Shown here: positions 1-8,083 of the stretch, piece by piece
How positions within the stretch are numbered: position 1 is the first letter of the stretch
How the letters are laid out: every line of letters begins with the position of its first letter
The notes under the pieces: model-generated
Told to the model about the DNA's origin: nothing
Databases searched by the model: none
Seen by the model: the letters and a program-made list of their open reading frames with translations, nothing else
Assembly (NCBI RefSeq): GCF_030538695.1
Contig: NZ_JAUNTN010000018.1
Coordinates: 1-64,000 of the forward strand
DNA: 64,000 nt
Direction of reading: 5' to 3'
Source of the DNA: Paracoccus sp. (in: a-proteobacteria)
Lineage (GTDB): Bacteria; Pseudomonadota; Alphaproteobacteria; Rhodobacterales; Rhodobacteraceae
Position numbers and translations under genes: made by a program

Positions 1-2
1 CG

Positions 3-365
3 ACGCGACTCTTGTTGCCGAACGAACGGGCCATCGAACCGCAGATCACGGCCATTTATCGCCGCTTCGGCCTCAATGACAGGCAGATCGAAATCCTCGC
101 ACGGGCCACGCCCAAGCGGGATTATTACTGCCAGTCGCGGCGCGGCAACCGGCTGTTCGAGCTGGGCTTGTCCGAAGTCGGCCTCGCTCTCTGCGCCGCA
201 TCCGCCAAATCCGACCAGACCCTCATTGCGCAGATTGCCGCTGAACACGGTCGCGACGGCTTCCTCGCCGCATGGCTACGGACGCGCGGCATCGATTGGG
301 CGGCTGACCTGATCCCGAACCTCACCAATCTCATCCCCCAGCCCGAAAAGGAGTCCCAATCATGA
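3..365 (+). CDS. trbE: TrbE conjugal transfer ATPase, C-terminal fragment (cut by window edge)
   Basis: This is the last 120 residues of a VirB4/TrbE-family ATPase, which powers assembly of the type IV secretion channel at the inner membrane. The frame is open to the left edge, so the fragment is truncated by the window and not by mutation. Segments such as LPNERA, FGLNDRQIEILARATPKRDY and LFELGLSEVGLALCA match the usual C-terminal end of TrbE. The Walker motifs lie upstream, outside the window. The stop overlaps the trbJ start (ATGA), which indicates translational coupling in one operon. Confidence 0.9.
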   Translation, partial: TRLLLPNERAIEPQITAIYRRFGLNDRQIEILARATPKRDYYCQSRRGNRLFELGLSEVGLALCAASAKSDQTLIAQIAAEHGRDGFLAAWLRTRGIDWAADLIPNLTNLIPQPEKESQS

Positions 366-1144
366 CCATTCGTCGTTCCCCCTCGCGCGCCATTTTCATG
401 GCGGCGACGATGCTCGCCGCGCCGCTCACGCTTTCGCCCATGCTCGCAAGCCCGGCCCATGCGCAATTCGGCTTCGGCCGGATCGTCTATGACCCGAGCA
501 ACTATGCGCAGAACGTGCTCACGGCAGCGCGCACGCTCGAACAGATCAATAACCAGATCACCAGCCTCCAGAACGAGGCGCAGATGCTCATCAATCAGGC
601 CCGCAATCTGGCGAGCCTGCCGCATAGCTCGCTCCAGCAGCTCCAGCAGAACGTCCAGCGCACGCAGCAGCTTCTCGGGCAGGCACAGAACATCGCCTTC
701 GAGGTCGGCCAGATCGACCAAGCGTTCCAGAGCCAATACGGCAATGTCTCGCTGTCCGCGACCGACGCCCAGCTTGTCGCCGACGCGCGCGGCCGTTGGG
801 AAAATACGGTTGGCGGTTTGCAGGACGCCATGCGCGTGCAGGCTGGCGTCGTCGGCAACATCGACAGCAACCGCGCCGAGATGGCGGCCCTTGTCGGCCA
901 GAGTCAGGGCGCGACCGGGGCATTGCAGGCGACGCAGGCCGGCAACCAGCTTCTCGCCCTCCAGTCGCAGCAGCTTTCCGACCTGATCGCGGTCATCTCT
1001 GCAAACGGCCGCGCCGATGCGCTGACCGAGGCCGAGCGCGCGACCGCCGCCGAACAGGGCCGCATCCAGCGTGAGCGGTTTCTGACACCCGGCACCGGCT
1101 ACCAGCCCGGCAACGCTCAGATGTTCAACAACGGCAACAACTGA
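362..1144 (+). CDS. trbJ: TrbJ, P-type conjugative transfer protein
   Basis: This 260-residue protein has an N-terminal signal sequence (hydrophobic stretch at about residues 11-35, with an Ala-His-Ala cleavage region). A long helical, Gln-rich periplasmic domain follows (YAQNVLTAARTLEQINNQIT and after), typical of TrbJ/VirB5 minor pilus components. It acts in the periplasm or at the pilus tip during mating-pair formation. The start overlaps the trbE stop by four bases. Family length is about 250 residues, so the gene appears complete. Confidence 0.9.
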   Translation: MTIRRSPSRAIFMAATMLAAPLTLSPMLASPAHAQFGFGRIVYDPSNYAQNVLTAARTLEQINNQITSLQNEAQMLINQARNLASLPHSSLQQLQQNVQRTQQLLGQAQNIAFEVGQIDQAFQSQYGNVSLSATDAQLVADARGRWENTVGGLQDAMRVQAGVVGNIDSNRAEMAALVGQSQGATGALQATQAGNQLLALQSQQLSDLIAVISANGRADALTEAERATAAEQGRIQRERFLTPGTGYQPGNAQMFNNGNN

Positions 1145-1158
1145 CCGGGAGGCTCGCC

Positions 1159-1446
1159 ATGGACGGCAAGATGCTGGCCCGCCTCGGGGCCGTGGTGTTC
1201 GTCGCCATCGCCGTCACGGCGACCGCAATCGACATGGCGCGGAAGGACGAACCTTCCGCGCCGCCGCCGGCGTCGGCCTTCCAGCCCCCGGCCGATCCCC
1301 TGCGCGAAACATTGCGCCGCTGCCAGCAGCTCGGCGAAGCGGCGGCAAGTGACGCCGACTGCCTCGCCGCATGGGCGCTATCCCGCGACCGCTTCCTGGG
1401 CCGCCCGTCCGCGCCCGCCACGCCGCAGGCCAGCGAAGGGCGCTGA
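1159..1446 (+). CDS. trbK: TrbK-like small protein (putative entry exclusion, TrbK-alt type)
   Basis: This 95-residue protein sits in the position trbK occupies between trbJ and trbL. An N-terminal membrane segment or signal (residues 6-24, ARLGAVVFVAIAVTATAI) precedes a short Pro/Ala-rich linker. A C-terminal part contains two cysteines (RRCQQLG and DADCLAAW) that could form a disulfide in the periplasm. TrbK proteins block redundant transfer into cells that already carry the element. Sequence similarity in this family is weak, so the assignment rests mostly on synteny. Confidence 0.7.
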   Translation: MDGKMLARLGAVVFVAIAVTATAIDMARKDEPSAPPPASAFQPPADPLRETLRRCQQLGEAAASDADCLAAWALSRDRFLGRPSAPATPQASEGR

Positions 1447-1448
1447 CC

Positions 1449-2810
1449 ATGGGAAACACCGGCGTCATCGACAATTTCCTCGGCGTATTCACGTCCTACA
1501 TCGACAGCGGATTCGGCCTGCTGTCCGGCGAAGTCGCCTTCATTGCCACCACGTTGATCGTCATCGACGTGACGCTCGCCGCGCTCTTTTGGGCATGGGG
1601 CGCGGATGATGATGTGGTCGCGCGGCTGGTCAAAAAGACCCTGTTCGTGGGCGTCTTCGCCTACATCATCGGCAACTGGAACAACCTCGCGCGCATCGTC
1701 TTCGAGAGCTTCGCCGGCCTCGGCCTCATGGCGTCCGGCACCGGATTTTCCGTCTCCGATCTGATGCGACCGGGCCGCGTGGCACAGACCGGCCTCGATG
1801 CCGGCCGCCCGCTGCTCGAATCCATTTCCGACCTGATGGGCTGGATCGCTTTCTTTGAAAACTTCATCCAGATCGCGTGCCTGCTGTTCGCGTGGGCGCT
1901 GGTCGTGTTGGCGTTTTTCATCCTCGCCATCCAGCTTTTCGTGACGCTGATCGAGTTCAAACTGACCACCCTCGCCGGCTTCGTCCTCATTCCTTTCGGG
2001 CTTTGGGGCAAATCGGCGTTCATGGCCGAAAAGGTCTTGGGCAACGTGGTGTCGTCCGGGATCAAAATCTTGGTCTTGGCCGTCATCATTGGGATCGGCT
2101 CGACCTTGTTCGGTCAGTTCACGGCCGGTTTTGGCGGCGCAACCCCGACCGTGGACGACGCCATGGCGATTGTGCTGGCAGCCCTGTCGCTGCTCGGCCT
2201 CGGCATCTTCGGTCCCGGCATCGCCAACGGCATCGTATCGGGCGGGCCGCAGCTCGGCGCGGGCGCCGCTGTGGGAACCGGGCTTGCGGTCGGCGGCGCG
2301 GCCATCGCCGCTGGCGGCGGGGCCATGCTTGCCGCCAAGGGCGGTGCCGCTGCCCTGTCCGGTGGAGCCGCTGCCGTTCGCGGCGGCGCGGCAACCGCAG
2401 GCGCTGCCTCCGCTGCCTACAGCGTCGGCTCGCTCGGTCAGTCCGGTGCGGCTGGTGTTGCTTCCGGCATGGGCGGTGTGGCGCGCGCCGCTGGTTCCGC
2501 CGCTATCTCGCCCCTGAAACGCGCCGTCGCGCGTGCCGGTGAATCCGTCAAATCCAGCTTTTCCGATGGCGTGAAGAGTGGCTTCGGGGCCAGCGGCGGC
2601 AGCTCCACCATGGGCACGGTCGGCGGCGCAAGCGCCGATCCCGCAGCCGCGCCATCCAGCCCGACCGGCAGCCCTCCGGCTTGGGCGCAGCGGATGCAGC
2701 GCCGGCAGGCCCTCAACCACGGCACCACCATGACCGCCCATGCCGTCCGCTCCGGCGACAGCCACGGCTCCGGTTCCTCCGTCAACCTTTCCGAAAGTGA
2801 CCGCTCATGA
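1449..2810 (+). CDS. trbL: TrbL, polytopic type IV secretion channel protein
   Basis: This 453-residue VirB6/TrbL protein has about six hydrophobic segments between residues 20 and 300 and forms part of the inner-membrane conjugation channel. The C-terminal 150 residues are a low-complexity Ala/Gly/Ser tail, usual for TrbL. I chose the ATG at 1449 (protein starting MGNTGVIDNF), two bases after the trbK-like stop. The frame stays open upstream to 1371, but that part lies within the preceding gene. The stop overlaps trbF. Confidence 0.9.
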   Translation: MGNTGVIDNFLGVFTSYIDSGFGLLSGEVAFIATTLIVIDVTLAALFWAWGADDDVVARLVKKTLFVGVFAYIIGNWNNLARIVFESFAGLGLMASGTGFSVSDLMRPGRVAQTGLDAGRPLLESISDLMGWIAFFENFIQIACLLFAWALVVLAFFILAIQLFVTLIEFKLTTLAGFVLIPFGLWGKSAFMAEKVLGNVVSSGIKILVLAVIIGIGSTLFGQFTAGFGGATPTVDDAMAIVLAALSLLGLGIFGPGIANGIVSGGPQLGAGAAVGTGLAVGGAAIAAGGGAMLAAKGGAAALSGGAAAVRGGAATAGAASAAYSVGSLGQSGAAGVASGMGGVARAAGSAAISPLKRAVARAGESVKSSFSDGVKSGFGASGGSSTMGTVGGASADPAAAPSSPTGSPPAWAQRMQRRQALNHGTTMTAHAVRSGDSHGSGSSVNLSESDRS

Positions 2811-3496
2811 GCATCTTCAAACGACCAGCAACCCATTACGGCAAGACGCCGGAACCCGAGACGCCTTATCAGCGCGCCGCGCAAGTCTGGGACGAGCGCA
2901 TCGGCTCGGCCCGCGTGCAGGCGCGGAACTGGCGGCTCATGGCCTTCGGCTCGCTGATCCTGTCTGCCGGCTTCGCGTCCGCACTGGTCTGGCAGTCCGC
3001 ACGCGGGACCGTGGTGCCTTGGGTCGTGCAGGTGGACAATCTCGGTCAGGCGCAGACCGTCGCGCCAGCCAGTGCCGACTATCGCCCGACCGATCCGCAG
3101 ATTGCTTTCCATCTCGGCCGATTCATCGAGCAGGTGCGCGCGATCCCGGCCGACGCGATCATTGTCCGCCAGAACTGGCTTCGCGCCTATGAGTGGACCA
3201 CGGATCGCGGCGCGGCGGCATTGAACGACTACGCCCGCGCCAATGACCCCTTCGCCAAGGTCGGCCGCCAGCAGGTCGCCGTCGAGGTGTCGAGCGTCAT
3301 CCGGGCCTCGCCCAACAGCTTCCGTGTAGCGTGGACGGAAAGGCATTTCGAGAACGGCCAGCTTTCCACCACGGAACGATGGACGGCCATTCTCACCATC
3401 GTCATCCAGCCGCCGCGCGACGCCGAGCGCCTGCGCGCCAATCCGCTGGGAATCTACGTCAATGCAATTTCGTGGTCGCGGGAGATGAGCCAATGA
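2807..3496 (+). CDS. trbF: TrbF, type IV secretion inner-membrane protein
   Basis: This 229-residue VirB8-like protein has a short cytosolic N-terminus and one membrane segment at about residues 44-62 (LMAFGSLILSAGFASALVW). A periplasmic VirB8/NTF2-like domain follows, ending with NPLGIYVNAISWSREM, a characteristic TrbF/VirB8 C-terminus. It bridges the inner-membrane complex to the outer core. The ATGA overlaps with trbL and trbG show it is in the same operon. Confidence 0.92.
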   Translation: MSIFKRPATHYGKTPEPETPYQRAAQVWDERIGSARVQARNWRLMAFGSLILSAGFASALVWQSARGTVVPWVVQVDNLGQAQTVAPASADYRPTDPQIAFHLGRFIEQVRAIPADAIIVRQNWLRAYEWTTDRGAAALNDYARANDPFAKVGRQQVAVEVSSVIRASPNSFRVAWTERHFENGQLSTTERWTAILTIVIQPPRDAERLRANPLGIYVNAISWSREMSQ

Positions 3497-4494
3497 GAAC
3501 GATCACCCGCACCCCGGCAATCGCGGCCGTGCTGCTTTCAGCCACCATGCTCGCAGGCTGCGCCACCAACCGGACGCCGCAATTCAGCTACGACGCCAGC
3601 GTGCCGCCGCTGCCGACCGTGCAGGCGGCGGCAACCGACAACACGCCCCGGCCGCTGCATGTGCCCCCGGCATGGACCGTGGCGCGCGGCGGCACCGCCG
3701 CAGGCACGCCGACCGGCCGCGTCGAGAACGCCAATGCCGCCGCCCGCGTCGAACCGCGCCGGGAAGGCTACTACAACGCCATCCAGATATATCCGTGGTC
3801 GGAAGGCGCGCTCTATCAGGTCTATGCCGCAGTCGGGCAGATCACCACCATTGCGCTGGAGCCGGGCGAGAGCCTGACAGGCGCGGGGCCGATCGCGGCC
3901 GGCGACACCGCCCGCTGGATCATTGGCGACACCGAGAGCGGCAGCGGTGCGAACCGCCGTGTCCATATCCTCGTGAAACCCACGCGGCCGGATATTTCCA
4001 CCAACCTTGTCGTTACCACCGACCGGCGCACTTACATGCTCGAACTGCGCGCGCGGGAATCGCTCTACATGCCCGCCGTGGCATGGGCTTATCCCGCACC
4101 GCCAGCAGGTCAGCGCCAGACGGTCCCGGCCGCGCCCGTCATTCCGGCCGAGGCAGCGCGGAACTATCGCTACGCCTTGCAGGTGCAGGGCGACAGCCCG
4201 CCATGGCGGCCGGTTTCCGTCTTCGACGATGGCAGGCGCGTCTATGTCGTCTTCCCGGCCGGGATCGTGCAGGGCGAGATGCCGCCGATCTTCGTGCTTG
4301 GATCGAACGGCGAGCCGCAGATCGTCAATTCCCGCATCCACCAGAACGTCCTGATCGTGGACCGCCTGTTCGGCGCGGCCGAGCTGCGCCTTGGCAGCGG
4401 CAACCGCCAGCAGGTCGTCAGGATCGTCCGCACCAACCCGACGCAGGCCGCCGCCGCGCAGCCTGCCAGCGCGACCGGAGACACCCCGTCATGA
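3493..4494 (+). CDS. trbG: TrbG, VirB9-like outer-membrane core component
   Basis: This 333-residue lipoprotein has a signal peptide ending in the lipobox LAGC (Cys at about residue 28). A Pro/Ala-rich linker and a VirB9/TrbG beta-domain follow, with segments such as AIQIYPWSEGALYQVYAA and HILVKPTRPDISTNLVVTTD. With TrbI and the lipid anchor it forms the outer-membrane core of the conjugation channel. The ATG at 3493 was chosen because it overlaps the trbF stop and supplies the lipoprotein signal. The frame is open further upstream only inside trbF. Confidence 0.92.
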   Translation: MRTITRTPAIAAVLLSATMLAGCATNRTPQFSYDASVPPLPTVQAAATDNTPRPLHVPPAWTVARGGTAAGTPTGRVENANAAARVEPRREGYYNAIQIYPWSEGALYQVYAAVGQITTIALEPGESLTGAGPIAAGDTARWIIGDTESGSGANRRVHILVKPTRPDISTNLVVTTDRRTYMLELRARESLYMPAVAWAYPAPPAGQRQTVPAAPVIPAEAARNYRYALQVQGDSPPWRPVSVFDDGRRVYVVFPAGIVQGEMPPIFVLGSNGEPQIVNSRIHQNVLIVDRLFGAAELRLGSGNRQQVVRIVRTNPTQAAAAQPASATGDTPS

Positions 4495-5627
4495 GCGACA
4501 ACACCATCACCGATACCATCGCACCCATGCGCCTGCGCGCCGAGCCGCCCCGCGTCACCCGCCTGTCCCGCAAGATGCTGGCAGGCGTCGGAGCGGTCGC
4601 GCTTCTCGGCATCGGCGGGGCGCTGATCTACGCGCTCCAGACCCGCGATGCAGGACCGGGCGGCGACGAACTCTATTCGACCGAGAACCGGCCCACGGCG
4701 GACGGCCTGTCCGGCCTGCCGAGCGACTATAGCGGGCCGGCGCTCGGCCCGGCGCTGCCCGGCGACCTCGGCCGTCCGATCCTCGACGCGCAGACAAGGG
4801 GACAGCCGGTCGCGCCGCCCGTCATGACGACGCCCGCCGTCGATCCCGAAGAAGAACGCCGCAGGGCCGAGGAAGAAGCCGCGCGCTTGAGCAACGTCTT
4901 TTTCCAGTCCGGCCCGCGCACGGGAACGCCGGCAGGAACGACCATGCCCGGCCTCGCCGGGCTTGGCCTCGGCGGACAGCCCGCAACACAGGATCGCCAC
5001 GCCGCGTTTCTCAACGGACCCGTGGACCGGCAGACCGTCGCCCCGGATCGCGTCACGCCGCCGGCATCGCCCTACATCCTTCAGGCCGGGGCCGTGATCC
5101 CCGCCGCGTTGATAACCGGCATCCGTTCTGATCTGCCCGGCCAGATCACCGCACAGGTGACGGAGAACGTCTATGACAGCCCGACCGGCTCGCTGCTCCT
5201 GATCCCGCAGGGCACCCGCATCATCGGCCAATACGACGATGGCGTGACGTTCGGCCAGCGCCGCGTGTTGCTGGTCTGGAATCGCCTGATCCTGCCGGGC
5301 GGCCGCTCCATCGTTCTGGAGCGCCTGCCGGGCGCGGACGCCAGCGGCTATGCCGGGCTTGAGGATGGCGTCGATTATCATTGGTGGGATTTGATGAAGG
5401 CCGCAGGGCTGTCCACGCTGCTTGCAGTCGGCTCGGAGCTGGCGACGAGCGACGAGGACCGGCTGATCCGCGCCATCCGCGACGGGGCGCAGGATACCGT
5501 CAATCAGGCGGGCCAGCAGATCGTCCAGCGCCAGTTGCAGGTTGCGCCGACGCTCACCATCCGGCCGGGCTTCCCGGTCAGGATCATCGTCACCCGCGAT
5601 CTTGTGTTCGATCCGGCAGGAGGTTGA
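4491..5627 (+). CDS. trbI: TrbI, VirB10-like channel scaffold
   Basis: This 378-residue protein has a cytosolic N-terminus and one membrane helix (about residues 27-45). A Pro-rich periplasmic stretch precedes a C-terminal VirB10/TrbI beta-barrel domain (YILQAGAVIPAALITGIRSD, LLIPQGTRIIGQYD, HWWDLMKAAGLSTLL). It spans the periplasm and senses energy from the ATPases. The start overlaps the trbG stop (ATGA). The C-terminal end RIIVTRDLVFDP is canonical, so the gene is complete. Confidence 0.93.
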   Translation: MSDNTITDTIAPMRLRAEPPRVTRLSRKMLAGVGAVALLGIGGALIYALQTRDAGPGGDELYSTENRPTADGLSGLPSDYSGPALGPALPGDLGRPILDAQTRGQPVAPPVMTTPAVDPEEERRRAEEEAARLSNVFFQSGPRTGTPAGTTMPGLAGLGLGGQPATQDRHAAFLNGPVDRQTVAPDRVTPPASPYILQAGAVIPAALITGIRSDLPGQITAQVTENVYDSPTGSLLLIPQGTRIIGQYDDGVTFGQRRVLLVWNRLILPGGRSIVLERLPGADASGYAGLEDGVDYHWWDLMKAAGLSTLLAVGSELATSDEDRLIRAIRDGAQDTVNQAGQQIVQRQLQVAPTLTIRPGFPVRIIVTRDLVFDPAGG

Positions 5628-5629
5628 CC

Positions 5630-5845
5630 ATGACCAAGCTGAAACTCGGCCCGCTGCCCGACGACAAGCCCGTGAAGGTCATGCTGGAGTTGCCCGCAAC
5701 CCTCAACCGCGATCTTATCGCCTATGCCGAGGTGCTGGCCCGTGAGAGCGGCCAGCCCGCCGCCGATCCCGCCAAGCTCATCGTGCCGATGCTTCAACAC
5801 TTCATCGCCACGGATCGAGGGTTTGCGAAGGCACGGCGAGCATAG
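5630..5845 (+). CDS. DUF2274 small protein at the end of the trb operon
   Basis: This 71-residue protein matches the small DUF2274 proteins that regularly follow trbI in alphaproteobacterial and related integrative elements. It starts at ATG 5630, two bases after the trbI stop, with AGGAGG just upstream. The predicted structure is helical (PVKVMLELPATLNRDLIAYA), similar to ribbon-helix-helix or small DNA-binding proteins, but function is unknown. It ends the rightward operon. The next gene is convergent, only 21 bases away. Confidence 0.8.
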   Translation: MTKLKLGPLPDDKPVKVMLELPATLNRDLIAYAEVLARESGQPAADPAKLIVPMLQHFIATDRGFAKARRA

Positions 5846-5866
5846 AATCACGCACCTTGCGGTCTG

Positions 5867-6850
5867 CTAGAATGGTATCTCATCTGAATCGTCCGCTGCC
5901 GGTGAAGGAGGAAGCGCACCCTTCGGCAGCGGCAGGTTCGTCACGATGAAAAGGTTGAGTATATCTTCGCGATCCATAAACATGACCTGCGAACGCTTGG
6001 TTGCGTCTAGCCGCTCACCTAGCCAGTTTTTTGCCTGCTTAGTTATCTCGCCCCCCGCAACGATGAATGCGTGATCGACCAGCACGCGCCTGTTCACCTC
6101 GGGGTCGAATATCTCGTGCCCGAGCATCATCGTGACTTGGTTCAACATCTCGCCGATGTTGCTCGACCCGCCCTTGCTCATGCCCGCCGAATCCAGCTTC
6201 CCCTTCTTGGCTTGGATGCCAAAGTAGAGGACATGGAGCGTCGGCAACGTGAACTTCATCCACACGTCCTTGCCATATTCTAGGGCCTTATCCTTGTGAC
6301 CGATGGCGGTTACGCGATGGAATCCAAGTTGTCGGAATAGCGGTAGCAGAACCTCCTCAATCAGCTCATCTTCCGCGCACTTGTCGAGATATGCGGTTAG
6401 CAGCTCTTTGCGCTGTAGCTCTTGCGGAGTAAGCGGACGATGTGGGTTGGCAACCTCCGCAACCGTATTCGTTGCGATGTGTCGAAGCTGACCGATCCCA
6501 CGTTCATCGTAGAACGCCTCCCACCCCTCACGGGCGAGAACGATATTTAAGGCTGCTAGCGCTTTACCGCGATCTTCATCACCTTCTTCGGCCTCTCCCA
6601 TATCAAGCAAGCGACGAATAATCCGAACAAAAGCGTCTGGTGGAACCGATGGCCGCGAGTGCGGCAGTGCTAGGACTTCTTCCAAGCGCGCGGCGGTCCA
6701 AGCCCATCGCGTTGACCCGTCATGAGCATAGTTCAGATCGCAATCCTCGAAGAACTCGGTGATGTAGCTGCTCGACCGATACGGAAAGTGATCGACATTG
6801 CCACACACAATATCGGCCAACGCTCGGAGGTTTCGATTCTTCCACTGCAT
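5867..6850 (-). CDS. Standalone Mrr-like PD-(D/E)XK nuclease with AbiJ-type N-terminal region (putative defence gene)
   Basis: This 327-residue protein is unlike its conjugation neighbours. Residues about 1-85 (FPYRSSSYITEFFEDC, DGSTRWAWTAARLEEVL) resemble N-terminal domains seen in AbiJ-type abortive-infection proteins; this is my recollection and not confirmed. The C-terminal half has a restriction-endonuclease-like signature: acidic residues at E165/E166 in an amphipathic helix, D195 in YGKDV, and Q213-x-K215 in GIQAKKGK, matching the D...QxK active site of Mrr-like enzymes. It is alone, without a methylase, and reads opposite to the trb operon. An anti-phage or anti-plasmid cargo role is inferred. 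Confidence 0.6.
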   Translation of the reverse strand: MQWKNRNLRALADIVCGNVDHFPYRSSSYITEFFEDCDLNYAHDGSTRWAWTAARLEEVLALPHSRPSVPPDAFVRIIRRLLDMGEAEEGDEDRGKALAALNIVLAREGWEAFYDERGIGQLRHIATNTVAEVANPHRPLTPQELQRKELLTAYLDKCAEDELIEEVLLPLFRQLGFHRVTAIGHKDKALEYGKDVWMKFTLPTLHVLYFGIQAKKGKLDSAGMSKGGSSNIGEMLNQVTMMLGHEIFDPEVNRRVLVDHAFIVAGGEITKQAKNWLGERLDATKRSQVMFMDREDILNLFIVTNLPLPKGALPPSPAADDSDEIPF

Positions 6851-6940
6851 GATTTCAACTTACGTTGAGCAAACGGGCACAGCAACGTCACTACGGGAGT
6901 AAAAGGGGGTGCCGCCAGCGCACAGGCGCAAATGCGGCAC

Positions 6941-7002
6941 GCTACAGGCCGCCGACTGCCCTCCATGGTTCGCCTAATTCCGGGGCCTGTAGCGCCCCGG
7001 AA
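6941..7002 (+). promoter_or_regulatory. Leader with two mutually exclusive perfect hairpins before the TumE/TumA-like operon
   Basis: A ten-base element at 6941-6950 (GCTACAGGCC) is the exact reverse complement of 6984-6993 (GGCCTGTAGC). The second arm overlaps another perfect nine-base inverted repeat, TTCCGGGGC at 6978-6986 with GCCCCGGAA at 6994-7002. Both stems cannot form together. The structure ends 24 bases before the ATG at 7027. It could be an RNA switch, an attenuator or overlapping operators. No T-run follows either stem. Confidence 0.5.
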
Positions 7003-7026
7003 TCCACCAGAACCAAGGAGGATTCC

Positions 7027-7350
7027 ATGTGCGCAGAGCGCCGCCGCGCCCGCAAAGGGCGACCGCGACACCCGGTCCCCGAAGCACTTCCCGACGATCT
7101 GTTCGACTACGCCGACGAACCCACGCCAGACGGCCGGGAACGCCGCAGCTCGCCGCTTCGCATCGTCGATGTTGAGACGCTGCCGGTCTTCGACGACTGG
7201 CCCGAAAAGGTGCCGATCACCGAGGAAGAACTGCAAATCTTCGAGCGGTATTTCGGCCATGTGCTTGACCGTCTTTTTGGCCCCATTGACCTTGATCCCG
7301 ACAATCAGAGCTTGCCACCGTTAACATCAGATGGTAACAATGAGCCATGA
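7027..7350 (+). CDS. Hypothetical small acidic protein, first gene of the toxin-antitoxin-like operon
   Basis: This 107-residue protein has a basic N-terminus (CAERRRARKGRPRH) and an acidic remainder (EALPDDLFDYADEP, ITEEELQIFERYF). I recognise no domain. The ATG at 7027 is supported by AAGGAGG eight bases upstream; the frame is open back to 6865 but that part lies in the structured leader. The stop overlaps the next start by ATGA. With the two following genes it forms a tightly coupled set that also leads into the recombinase. Confidence 0.65.
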   Translation: MCAERRRARKGRPRHPVPEALPDDLFDYADEPTPDGRERRSSPLRIVDVETLPVFDDWPEKVPITEEELQIFERYFGHVLDRLFGPIDLDPDNQSLPPLTSDGNNEP

Positions 7351-7700
7351 GCGAGGATCGTGACCAGAGCCTCGACACGCTTCTGGACCTCGACGGTCAG
7401 GTGCTTGTCGTCGATCCCGAGGGCGGCCATTGGGTGAAGTTCATCGTCACCCGCGTTCCGGCGTCCCCGGAGAAGCCGCACGGCCTCGATTATTCGCTCA
7501 CGCTTCACGGGCCTTCGGGCGAACGGCTGGTCGGCTTCGATAACGCCCATCCGGTCGGCCGGGGCAGACGCGGCGAGCCGATGGACCATCGGCACCGCCT
7601 CCAGACCGTGAAGCCCTATGCCTACGAGGACGCGGCCACGCTGCTGGCCGACTTCTGGCAGGCGGTGGACGCGGTGTTGAAGGAGCGAGGTGTCCTATGA
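7347..7700 (+). CDS. TumE-like (DUF6516 family) putative toxin
   Basis: This 117-residue protein has the look of the DUF6516/TumE toxin family (EGGHWVKFIVTRVP, DYSLTLHGPSGERLVGFDNAH, HRHRLQTVKPYAYEDA). It is followed at once by a winged-helix protein of the HVO_A0114/TumA type, the standard partner. The toxin's target is not evident from sequence. The start overlaps the preceding stop by ATGA and its own stop overlaps the antitoxin-like start. A stabilising (addiction) role for the mobile element is inferred. Confidence 0.6.
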   Translation: MSEDRDQSLDTLLDLDGQVLVVDPEGGHWVKFIVTRVPASPEKPHGLDYSLTLHGPSGERLVGFDNAHPVGRGRRGEPMDHRHRLQTVKPYAYEDAATLLADFWQAVDAVLKERGVL

Positions 7701-8083
7701 CCACATTGAAAGTCGGGATTGCCGGCTACGACGAAATGAAGGCCCGCACCATGCGGATCGCCAAGGGCGAGGAAAATCCGGCGGCGGACGATCCGAAGGT
7801 GTGGTTCACATCCATGGAATCCTTTGCACAGCTCCTTTCCAGCGGGAACCGCGAGCTGCTGCGCGTCATCGACGAGCAATCGCCCGGCTCGCTGGAGGAA
7901 CTGTCACGGATTACCGGGCGGGCAAAGCCTAGCCTGTCCCGAACCCTCAAAAAGATGGCGAGCTACGGCCTGATCCGCATGGACCCCGGCGAGGGCCAGA
8001 AAGTCGTGCCCAAGGTGCTGCATGATCGTGTCGAGCTGGACTTGCCCTTGCTCGAACGCCGCGCGGCGAAAGGAGGCCGGTGA
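7697..8083 (+). CDS. TumA-like winged-helix DNA-binding protein (putative antitoxin)
   Basis: This 128-residue protein has a MarR/HVO_A0114-like winged helix at about residues 55-105 (SLEELSRITGRAKPSLSRTL, then KKMASYGLIRMDPGEGQKV). It begins at ATG 7697, overlapping the toxin-like stop, and ends in the TGA that overlaps the recombinase ATG. As antitoxins of this class usually bind their own operator, the paired repeats at 6941-7002 are a likely target. This is inferred from arrangement only. Confidence 0.62.
   Translation: MTTLKVGIAGYDEMKARTMRIAKGEENPAADDPKVWFTSMESFAQLLSSGNRELLRVIDEQSPGSLEELSRITGRAKPSLSRTLKKMASYGLIRMDPGEGQKVVPKVLHDRVELDLPLLERRAAKGGR

Noticed and set aside
125..736. Long reverse-strand frame across trbE/trbJ
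   Set aside because: It lies opposite two well-supported trb genes. High GC makes long antisense frames common here.
1125..2765. Reverse-strand frame of 546 codons across the trbK-like gene and trbL
   Set aside because: Low-complexity, Gly/Arg/Asp-rich translation with no recognisable domain. It is the shadow of the Ala/Gly-rich trbL sequence.
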